A DNA stretch of 64,000 bases from Ahniella sp. (GTDB taxonomy: Bacteria; Pseudomonadota; Gammaproteobacteria; Xanthomonadales; Ahniellaceae), in contig JADJRU010000013.1 in the NCBI GenBank assembly GCA_016712105.1, positions 57,069-121,068 of the forward strand, read 5' to 3'. The translations under genes were made by a program, and so were the position numbers. How positions within the stretch are numbered: position 1 is the first letter of the stretch; every line of letters starts with the position of its first letter. This document shows positions 57,750-64,000 of this stretch, piece after piece. The notes beneath the pieces were generated by a model, which saw only the letters and a list, made by a program, of their open reading frames with translations, made no database searches and was not told the DNA's origin.

Positions 57750-59702
57750 ATGCGGAGCCAAGTCGGTCACTATGAAGTGGTCTGTGAATTGGGTCGGGGT
57801 GGTATGGGCGTGGTCTACAAAGGCTACGAGTCCGCACTGAACCGTTACGTGGCGATCAAGACGCTGTCCGAGTCGCTGTCGCACGACGAAAGCGTCAAGG
57901 AGCGATTCCTGCGCGAAGCGCGTTCGATGGCTCAACTCAACGACGCGCACATCATCCAGATCTATTTCATCGGTGAAGATGACGGCCAGCCGTTCTTCGC
58001 GATGGAGTTCGTCGAAGGCGAGTCGCTGTCGTCGCTGCTCAAGCGCGACCTCAAGCTCAGCCCGGAGCAAGCCGCCAAGGTGATCCACCAAACGGCCATG
58101 GGCCTCGCTGTTGCCCATGACAAGGGTGTGGTCCACCGCGACATCAAGCCGGCGAACCTGATGCTGACCATGCGTGGCCAGATCAAGATTGCCGACTTCG
58201 GCATCGCGCTCGCGCAACACGATTTCTCCAAGAAACTCACGGCCACCGGCGAATTCGTCGGGACACCCGGTTACCTGTCGCCGGAAGTCTGTCTCGGCAA
58301 AGTGGTCGATCTCCGCTCCGACGTGTTCTCGCTCGGCATCGTGTTCTTCGAGATGCTGACCGGCCGGATGCCGTTCACCGATGAATCGCCTCTGGGCCTG
58401 CTGCTCGAAGTGGTGCGTGCCGAAATTCCCGATGTCCGCGCGCTGAATGGCGAGGTCGATCCGGAACTCGCACGGATCCTCACGCGGATGGTCGCCAAGG
58501 AACCCGAGAATCGGTACCAGGATTGCCATGAGCTGGTCGAAGACCTGCAGAAACATCCGCTGGTCATGAAGGGTGGCCCAATCACGGCGCGGGCGCGTAT
58601 TCCCACTTCGGCCTCGACGGTCGTCGCTGGCATGAAGACGCCTGCCGAAGCGATGGCTTTTATGGCGGCGAACAAACCCTCGCCTGTGCCGGCCGCACGG
58701 ATGACCCCACCGACGAACAACCCGCAGCCCGCCGGTATTCCTGCGGCTGCGGCGCCGATGGCCCCACCGTCGTCCGCAAGGCCGTCGGTGCTGGATCGCC
58801 AGACCAAGAGTTCGTCCGGCTGGATTTGGCCCGTTGCTGCCGTGATTACGCTGGGTGTGCTCGGCACCGGCGCCTGGGGCGCCAAGATGGTCTGGGATCG
58901 TTTCCAATCGACCGGCACGGAACTCGCGGACACCGGACTGACCGGCACTATGGTGCAGCCGGTGGCGTCGAGCTCCGATACCAAAACAACGGCCGCCGAC
59001 GCGACCGCCGCCGCGAGCACCGAAGGTCAGGCATCGATTGACCAATTGACCGGGGTATTGAGCTCGAATGACGGGCAAGCAGCGCAGTCGTCCGGCGATT
59101 CAATCGGTGAGGATTCCGGTAATGACGAGGCCACTAGTGCCGACGGCCGTCCGGCCTACGCGCAGGCGGCCGGCGACGAGGATGTCGAGGACGGTGACGA
59201 CACCGCCCCCGGTTTGCAGGCACTGGCCGAACTCGCCGACAAACGGGGCGATCGTCCCATCGGTCTCGGTGACCCGGGCCTGACCATCGCCGCCGAATCA
59301 GCTCTGGAACAGGCCTTGACCGAGCGCGGATTCCTGTTGGCCGATGAAGACCTGATCGACGGTGTCGACCGCATCATCGAAAGTGGCCGTCCGGACATGC
59401 CGCGTCTTTTGGGCATTCTGGCGCGCGAAAACGGCATCCGTGCCGTGACCGTTGTCCGCGCCGAAGAGCTCGGTTCGACGCCGCTGACCTATTACGGCCA
59501 GACCGATACCCTGTATTCCGCAAACCTCACGATCAAGACCATCGACGTGTTCAGCAAACAGCCGGTGGGCCCGCAACTCAACACCAAAGTGGACTTCACC
59601 AACCTGACTGCAACCGAGAAGGCGCAGGAAGCCGTTGCCGAGGGAATCGACCGATACATCTCGTCGATGGGTGCCTATCGCCCGTCGGGCACCGGCGGCT
59701 GA
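57750..59702 (+). CDS. Membrane Ser/Thr protein kinase with CsgG/LpoB-like outer domain
   Basis: 650 residues. The PknB-type kinase domain covers residues 1-275: the glycine loop LGRGGMGVVYKG, VAIK Lys, HRDIKPANLML and the DFG motif (IKIADFG). A Pro/Ala-rich linker leads to one membrane segment (WIWPVAAVITLGVLGTG, about 350-375), then a low-complexity acidic stretch. The C-terminal domain of about 130 residues has ESALEQALTERGFLLADED and a strand pattern ending in NLTATEKAQEAVAEGIDRYI. It resembles the CsgG/TolB-N/LpoB fold. ATG 57750 is supported by GGAG six bases upstream. It probably links envelope state to phosphorylation; targets are unknown. Confidence 0.88.
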   Translation: MRSQVGHYEVVCELGRGGMGVVYKGYESALNRYVAIKTLSESLSHDESVKERFLREARSMAQLNDAHIIQIYFIGEDDGQPFFAMEFVEGESLSSLLKRDLKLSPEQAAKVIHQTAMGLAVAHDKGVVHRDIKPANLMLTMRGQIKIADFGIALAQHDFSKKLTATGEFVGTPGYLSPEVCLGKVVDLRSDVFSLGIVFFEMLTGRMPFTDESPLGLLLEVVRAEIPDVRALNGEVDPELARILTRMVAKEPENRYQDCHELVEDLQKHPLVMKGGPITARARIPTSASTVVAGMKTPAEAMAFMAANKPSPVPAARMTPPTNNPQPAGIPAAAAPMAPPSSARPSVLDRQTKSSSGWIWPVAAVITLGVLGTGAWGAKMVWDRFQSTGTELADTGLTGTMVQPVASSSDTKTTAADATAAASTEGQASIDQLTGVLSSNDGQAAQSSGDSIGEDSGNDEATSADGRPAYAQAAGDEDVEDGDDTAPGLQALAELADKRGDRPIGLGDPGLTIAAESALEQALTERGFLLADEDLIDGVDRIIESGRPDMPRLLGILARENGIRAVTVVRAEELGSTPLTYYGQTDTLYSANLTIKTIDVFSKQPVGPQLNTKVDFTNLTATEKAQEAVAEGIDRYISSMGAYRPSGTGG

Positions 59703-59712
59703 GGTACGTCGC

Positions 59713-60372
59713 GTGCGCTTCGGTATGTTGTGTCTGGTGATGGGACTGGCCGGAATGGCCGGTCGGGTCTCGGCGGTCAGTTTCCGCGAATGCACCCTGG
59801 CCGATGGCAGCAAGGTGTTCACGGACGGGCAATGCCCGAGTGGATCCAAGCGGCTCGAGCGCGAACTGGCCGATCCAAAGGTGCCGGATCCGCCACCCGC
59901 ACCCTCGGCACCAGCCGGTGATCCGCCCGCCGACCCCAATGCCGCACCTGCTGCGCCGGTGGTCACTGCCCCCCCACCGGTCAAGCTTCAGAACCGTTAT
60001 CGCTGTGTACGTCCGGAAGGCGGCGATTACGTCAGCAACTTCGACAACAAGGAAACTCGTTGGGTGCCTTTGTGGACGGTGGAACGGCCGAATCTGGTGC
60101 TCGATTCCGGTGGCGCTGAAGTGCGCGTTGGCGGCCCGCCGCCCGGGCGGACGAATGACCCGCGTCGCAAGGCGCAGGCGGAAGTGAGCAGTAATCTGGT
60201 GCTGGTCCGCGACCACTGCCTTCCGCTGGCCGGGAAAGAGTTGTGCGGTTACATCCGCAACGAACGGGCGCGGCTGAGCGGTGAAATCGATCGAGCCTTC
60301 GAGGATTCCCGTGGCGACCTCGAACGTCAAGCCAACGAACTCGATCAGGAGTACGTGGCGCGTTGTCGCTGA
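59713..60372 (+). CDS. Secreted DUF4124-like protein with Pro-rich linker
   Basis: 219 residues. A signal peptide ends near GRVSA. A DUF4124-type start (FRECTLADGSKVFTDGQCPS) has two Cys. It is followed by a Pro/Ala linker of about 45 residues and a domain with four Cys in the C-terminal half (NRYRCVRPEGGDYVS, VRDHCLP, ELCGYI and the end). It lies 10 bases after the kinase gene and is probably co-transcribed with it. GTG 59713 is the likely start. It may be a periplasmic partner of the kinase. Confidence 0.75.
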   Translation: MRFGMLCLVMGLAGMAGRVSAVSFRECTLADGSKVFTDGQCPSGSKRLERELADPKVPDPPPAPSAPAGDPPADPNAAPAAPVVTAPPPVKLQNRYRCVRPEGGDYVSNFDNKETRWVPLWTVERPNLVLDSGGAEVRVGGPPPGRTNDPRRKAQAEVSSNLVLVRDHCLPLAGKELCGYIRNERARLSGEIDRAFEDSRGDLERQANELDQEYVARCR

Positions 60373-60384
60373 GGCGAGGGCTTT

Positions 60385-61164
60385 TCAGAACCCCAAGGCC
60401 AGAAAACCGCCGTCCACCGGCAGCGTCGTGCCGGTGATGTAACTCGCCGCGGGCAGGCACAGAAACACGACGGCTGCGGCGACTTCGTAAGGTTCGGCCA
60501 CACGCGCCAGTGGCGTGTGCGCGAGGATCTTCTCGAGATACTCCAGATCATTCAGGGCGCCTTGTGTCCGCTGTGTGCGGGTGTACCAGGGCGATACCGC
60601 GTTGACACGAATGCCGTCTTCGCCCCATTCGCAGGCCAGATTGCGGGTCATCTGCACGATCGCCGCCTTGCTCATGCCGTAGGCCACGCCTGTGCGGACA
60701 TGGGTCATGCCGGAGACCGATGCAAGATTGACGATCGCTGCATCCGGGCTCTCGACCAGCAAGGGATGGCAGAGACGCGACATGGCCAATGCCGATTCGC
60801 AGTTGAGGATGAACAGTCGTTCGAACAATTCGTCATCGACATCGATCGCGGCGCGGCGTTCATTGCCACCGACGTTGTTGATCAGGAAATCCAGAACACA
60901 GCCCAGATCACCGACCCAGTCGACCACCTCCAATCGCTGCTCAGGTTCGGTCAGGTCGGCGCCAAAGGCCGCCACACGCTGGTCGGGAAAACGGCGCGAA
61001 AGCTCCAGCGCGACCTCGGCCAGCACGTCTTCGTCGCGCGCCACGAGCAGCACGTCTGCGCCCAGCGCCAGAAACTCCTCGGCGATCGCTTTGCCGATGC
61101 CTTTGCTGGCGCCCGTCACCAGCGCCGTGCGCCCGTCCAGCCGCCAGCGTGCCGCTGCACTCAT
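60385..61164 (-). CDS. SDR family oxidoreductase (tropinone-reductase-like)
   Basis: 259 residues, classical SDR. The cofactor motif is TGASKGIGKAIA, the NNVGG stretch is present, and the catalytic set is Ser in SVSGMTH with Y-x3-K in YGMSKAAI. The C-terminal ITGTTLPVDGGFLA fits the group. The N-terminal Rossmann motif with RDED suggests NADP(H) or NAD(H) use. The substrate is unknown. The start, ATG 61164, has GAGG eight bases upstream. Convergent with the DUF4124-like gene. Confidence 0.9.
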   Translation of the reverse strand: MSAAARWRLDGRTALVTGASKGIGKAIAEEFLALGADVLLVARDEDVLAEVALELSRRFPDQRVAAFGADLTEPEQRLEVVDWVGDLGCVLDFLINNVGGNERRAAIDVDDELFERLFILNCESALAMSRLCHPLLVESPDAAIVNLASVSGMTHVRTGVAYGMSKAAIVQMTRNLACEWGEDGIRVNAVSPWYTRTQRTQGALNDLEYLEKILAHTPLARVAEPYEVAAAVVFLCLPAASYITGTTLPVDGGFLALGF

Positions 61165-61285
61165 GGTGTGTCCTCGTTTCGGTAACTGTTGGAATCCTGA
61201 CGGCGATTCTGCACCGACTGGCGTGCGCTGGAAACCCGTGTAGGATCGGATCGTGTTCACCCAGACCATCGTTCGAGGAGCCGTG

Positions 61286-61516
61286 ATGAACCACCGAACT
61301 TTTTACCCGTCGCTGTTGTTGACGTTGCTGCTGACTGCCTGTGCGCCGCCGCCGCCGCCGCCCGCCTCAACGGCTCCGCAAAAAGGCAACCCTCTGGAAA
61401 ACACCGTACTCGACACCCAAGGTCGGGCGCTGCAGCAAGCGCGCGATGTTCAGAAACAGGTGGAAGATCAGGCCGCCGCCCAGCGCAAGGCCATAGACGA
61501 AGCCGAGGGCCAATGA
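61286..61516 (+). CDS. Small lipoprotein with short coiled coil
   Basis: 76 residues. Lipobox TLLLTAC; a Pro run (PPPPPPAS) is followed by a helix with Gln/Ala heptads (GRALQQARDVQKQVEDQAAA). GAGGAG lies five bases before the ATG. It is divergent from the SDR gene. Possibly an envelope structural or assembly factor; function not assigned. Confidence 0.75.
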   Translation: MNHRTFYPSLLLTLLLTACAPPPPPPASTAPQKGNPLENTVLDTQGRALQQARDVQKQVEDQAAAQRKAIDEAEGQ

Positions 61517-61592
61517 GGCGCAAGCATCAATCGTGCGGTGAAGGCTAACCTTTACCGAATCAAAACAACGATTTGCGTCATTCTTTCGTGTC

Positions 61593-61623
61593 GTCAAGAA
61601 ACGCCAGGATGGCGTTTCTTGAC
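61593..61623. repeat. Conserved 31-base hairpin after the HNH gene, copy 2
   Basis: GTCAAGAAACGCC, loop AGGAT, GGCGTTTCTTGAC: a perfect 13-base stem. It has the same plan as the hairpin at 55632, with base changes that keep most pairs. It lies just downstream of the minus-strand HNH gene and may act as a terminator. Confidence 0.8.
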
Positions 61624-61629
61624 GGCCTG

Positions 61630-62223
61630 TCAGCTGATCCGGTGTTTTTTCGGCAGGTGGCTGACGAGGAACTCCATCTGATCGGCGAGGATGTTGCGGT
61701 TCGACAGGATCAGGTGTTCGACCCAGCTTGGCCGGTAAGGCACGGCCAGCAACGGCATGTGCGCCTGCTGAGGCGTCCGGCAGCCTTTGCGCACGTTACA
61801 GGGCAGGCAAGCCGTCACGACGTTTTCCCAGTGGTCCCGGCCACCGCGTGAAATCGGCATGACGTGGTCGCGAGTCAGGGCGGCTTTCTGGTGATGCATG
61901 CCGCAGTAGAGGCAGACATAACGATCGCGGTTGAACAGTGCCGTATTCGTCAGTGCGGGTGCCGGTTCCTTGACGCCAACCCGGCGCTGCCCTCGGCTGG
62001 CCACGATCGGATGCAGCAGCAACAGGCTTTGTTCGCCGCTCAAGCGATTGTTGCCGCCGTGAACCGTCAGGCAAGGTTCACCGATGGTCCACGCGACCGC
62101 GTCGCGCACGTAGAGGCAGGCAGCATCCTGCCAGGAAATCCAATCGAGGATCCGTCCGTTCGCGTCCAGCGACAGGATCCGCGTAGAGTGAATATCAGCT
62201 GTCATCCTTGGCGTCAGCAACAT
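61630..62223 (-). CDS. HNH endonuclease family protein
   Basis: 197 residues. The HNH core has two CxxC pairs (YVCLYCGM and TACLPCNV) around TRDHVMPISRGGRDHWENVV, the DH...N...H set. The N-terminal 80 residues are the usual extension in this conserved proteobacterial group. The function of the group is not known; there are no restriction or mobile-element genes nearby. The start ATG 62223 is supported by GGAGG seven bases upstream. Confidence 0.88.
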   Translation of the reverse strand: MLLTPRMTADIHSTRILSLDANGRILDWISWQDAACLYVRDAVAWTIGEPCLTVHGGNNRLSGEQSLLLLHPIVASRGQRRVGVKEPAPALTNTALFNRDRYVCLYCGMHHQKAALTRDHVMPISRGGRDHWENVVTACLPCNVRKGCRTPQQAHMPLLAVPYRPSWVEHLILSNRNILADQMEFLVSHLPKKHRIS

Positions 62224-62342
62224 GACCAACCTCCAAATTCAAGCGATGGCCGGAGCATAGCGTGATCGTCGCTTCAGTCGCGAACGCGTTGCCGCCACGA
62301 AGCAAGAAGCATCAGGTTTTGAGCGGCGAAAGCCGCGAGGAG

Positions 62343-62434
62343 GCCCTCCCCGATGTTCGGGGAGGGGTTGGGGAAGTGGTCAGGCAAACACGTCGCCTTC
62401 GAGCCTGGCGCCCTCCGGGCGCCAGGCACAAACG
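62343..62434. repeat. Half-element of the composite intergenic repeat
   Basis: In minus-strand orientation: CGTTTGTG from 62434, a hairpin (CTGGCGCCC / GGGCGCCAG), GTGTTTGCCTGACC at about 62391, then the CCCTCCCCGA / TCGGGGAGGG palindrome ending at 62343. Only one arm is present. Confidence 0.75.
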
Positions 62435-62485
62435 TTCCTTCATTAATGGCCTGATAAGCTAGGCGTCTTTCCAGAGGAGATAACC

Positions 62486-63016
62486 ATGTCTGATCTTCAA
62501 GCCCATATCCAGACTGCGCGTGGCACGCTCAAACTGCGCCTGACCGCCGACGAGACGCCAATCACCGTGGCCAATTTCGTCAATCTGGTGCAGCGCAAGT
62601 ATTACGACGGTCTGACCTTTCACCGGGTCATCCCCGACTTCATGATTCAGGGCGGCTGCCCAAGTGGCACCGGCACCGGTGGCCCGGGTTACACCTTCGA
62701 CGACGAAATCGTTGGCACGCTGAAACATACGGGGCCGGGTGTGCTGTCGATGGCGAATGCCGGTACCCGTATGGGTCGTGGCACGAATGGCAGCCAGTTC
62801 TTCATCACGCATGTCGCCACGCCTTGGCTGGACGGCAAACACACGGTATTCGGCAAGGTGCTCGGTGCCGATGACCAGGCAATCGTGGATGCCATCCGCG
62901 GCGGCGAGAAGATCGCGTCGATCACCATTCATGGCGACACCTCGGCACTGCTGGCCAAGACGAAGGCCAAGGTCGACGAGTGGAACAAGATCCTCGACGC
63001 CAATGCCCGCCCCTGA
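62486..63016 (+). CDS. ppiB: Cyclophilin-type peptidyl-prolyl isomerase B
   Basis: 176 residues, no signal peptide, cytoplasmic. The catalytic region is TFHRVIPDFMIQGGCPSGTG; FFITHV and the WLDGKHTVFGKV block are also present. It speeds proline isomerisation during folding. GAGGAG lies before the ATG. Its stop lies 14 bases inside the ubiJ gene. Confidence 0.95.
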   Translation: MSDLQAHIQTARGTLKLRLTADETPITVANFVNLVQRKYYDGLTFHRVIPDFMIQGGCPSGTGTGGPGYTFDDEIVGTLKHTGPGVLSMANAGTRMGRGTNGSQFFITHVATPWLDGKHTVFGKVLGADDQAIVDAIRGGEKIASITIHGDTSALLAKTKAKVDEWNKILDANARP

Positions 63017-63629
63017 GTCCCGTTCGCCGCTGAAGGCGATGGCCGCCGAGGCTTTGTCCTTCGCGCTCAATCGCCTGATCGGACTCGACCCTGATTTGCG
63101 TCAGGAATTGGCGCGTCTGGATGGCAAGCGTTTCCAGCTCACTTGGGCAGGCCCCGAGTGGACGCTGGAAGCGCATGTCGCCGGTGGTCACATCCGGCTC
63201 GACAAACCGTCGACCGAAGGTGAGCCCGACTTCAGTCTGCGCTCGTCGCTTGCAGGATTGGCTGGATTGCTCAGGCCCGAGGCCAAGGGCGTGTTGCCTG
63301 TGGGCAAGGTGCAGATCAGCGGTGACGCCGACCTGCTGCGGGTGCTTGAACAGTTGGGCAAAAAATATCAGCCCGACCTCGAGGTCAAGCTGGCTGAACG
63401 TCTGGGCCCGGTGTTTGGGCCGCAGGTCGCGCGACTCCTGCGTTCGGTGCTGGACGGACTGCGAGGGCAGGGGGAGCAACTGGTGGCGTCGAGCGCGGAA
63501 TATGCGCTGCATGAAGGTGAATTGGTGCCGACACGCGAACTCCTGGAGGACTTCGCCGCCGACATCGATCGATTACGCGACGATGTCGATCGTTTCGAAG
63601 CGAAGCTCAACCGGGTGGCGCGTACATGA
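63003..63629 (+). CDS. ubiJ: UbiJ-like SCP2-domain ubiquinone accessory factor
   Basis: 208 residues. An N-terminal SCP2 lipid-binding domain (ALSFALNRLIGLDPDLRQEL, ... VQISGDADLLRVLEQLGKKY) is followed by helices ending in a short coiled coil (DFAADIDRLRDDVDRFEAKL). UbiJ, with UbiK, assists ubiquinone ring modification. The gene overlaps ppiB by 14 bases and its stop overlaps the ubiB ATG (ATGA), as in the ubiE-ubiJ-ubiB order known in E. coli; ubiE is not in this window. Confidence 0.9.
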   Translation: MPAPESRSPLKAMAAEALSFALNRLIGLDPDLRQELARLDGKRFQLTWAGPEWTLEAHVAGGHIRLDKPSTEGEPDFSLRSSLAGLAGLLRPEAKGVLPVGKVQISGDADLLRVLEQLGKKYQPDLEVKLAERLGPVFGPQVARLLRSVLDGLRGQGEQLVASSAEYALHEGELVPTRELLEDFAADIDRLRDDVDRFEAKLNRVART

Positions 63630-64000
63630 TCCGCATGAGCGGTTCGGTGTTCCGATTGATCGGCATCGGTACCGTGCTGGCCAGATACCGGCTGGATGAA
63701 CTGCTCGACCTGCTGCCCGGCCTGCGTTGGCTCAAATGGGTGCGGGCGCTGCTGCCGGCGCCGCGTAATGCCGCTGACCTGAGTCGGGGCCATCGTTTAC
63801 GGTTGGCGCTGGAAGAGCTGGGCCCTGTTCGTCAAATTCGGCCAGATCCTGTCGACCCGGCGGGACTTGTTGCCTGCCGATGTCGCCGAAGCGCTGGCTT
63901 TGCTGCAGGATCGGGTTGCGCCATTTTCCGGCGAAGAAGCCCAGGCCTGTATCGAAGCCGAACTCGGCAAGCCGATCCACGAAGTGTTTGCCGAATTCCA
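63626..64000 (+). CDS. ubiB: UbiB/AarF family kinase-like protein, partial, frameshifted
   Basis: Runs off the window end. It opens MIRMSGSVFRLIGIGTVLAR. After a frame break at about 63821-63830 the conserved KFGQILSTRRDLLP motif (KxGQ) continues, and DVAEALALLQDRVAP follows. UbiB is an atypical ATPase/kinase needed for ubiquinone synthesis. One extra or two missing bases account for the break. It is coupled to ubiJ by the ATGA overlap. Confidence 0.88.
   Translation, partial: MIRMSGSVFRLIGIGTVLARYRLDELLDLLPGLRWLKWVRALLPAPRNAADLSRGHRLRLALEELGPVRQIRPDPVDPAGLVACRCRRSAGFAAGSGCAIFRRRSPGLYRSRTRQADPRSVCRIP

Overview
The window looks like chromosomal DNA of a high-GC gammaproteobacterium, most likely a member or close relative of the Xanthomonadales (Lysobacterales). 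The pointers are a pcm-tolC pair, a PbpC/alpha-2-macroglobulin pair, a ubiJ-ubiB pair, pilU, GGCTTCAGCCGC-type palindromes between genes, and three large secreted proteins ending in a short [F/L]-x-[DN]-[GS]-F-E tail. The taxonomic call is inference; there is no rRNA here. Phage genes, CRISPR arrays and transposase genes were not seen.

Layout. 1-4.3 kb: a damaged sufE, then a tightly overlapping minus-strand operon moxR / DUF58 / tgpA-type transglutaminase. 4.4-12.4 kb: an ArnT-like membrane glycosyltransferase, a two-gene coiled-coil cassette, a secreted protein of unknown function, a pilin-like anchored protein and two small genes. 12.4-28.3 kb: a 1655-residue autotransporter with Ig-like repeats, a membrane acyltransferase, a Rieske oxygenase with an anti-sigma-type ATPase, an MFS-acyltransferase fusion, an M36 metallopeptidase, rpoZ, and a 16-repeat beta-propeller-like secreted protein. 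28.4-36.3 kb: a histidine phosphatase, then TetR / RND adaptor / RND pump with a visible operator-promoter, then pcm-tolC. 36.4-45 kb: pbpC with a thioester alpha-2-macroglobulin, and a putative outer-membrane protein. 45.3-56.9 kb: DoxX, LysR, cystathionine beta-synthase, YdcH, an OmpA-like/DUF4398 pair, pilU, DUF1820, tRNA-Gly(CCC), a VOC protein, a PhoD-like phosphatase, a dicarboxylate symporter and an EamA transporter. 57-64 kb: a Rieske ferredoxin, a membrane Ser/Thr kinase with a CsgG/LpoB-like outer domain, a DUF4124-like protein, an SDR, a small lipoprotein, an HNH nuclease, ppiB, ubiJ and the start of ubiB.

Two things cut across the annotation. First, at least eleven otherwise well-conserved genes carry thirteen reading-frame breaks, most of them explained by one missing or extra base in a G/C run. 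This looks like uncorrected sequencing indels rather than mass gene decay, so those genes are annotated over their whole span. Second, a modular intergenic repeat family occurs at 51.3-51.7, 57.3-57.6 and 62.3-62.4 kb. One copy has perfect 46-bp terminal inverted repeats, and its ends run into the 3' ends of neighbouring genes, giving PilU and a Rieske protein the same last residues (VFA-stop).

The strongest candidates for something undescribed are this repeat family, the shared C-terminal tail of the secreted proteins, and the kinase whose outer domain resembles CsgG/LpoB.
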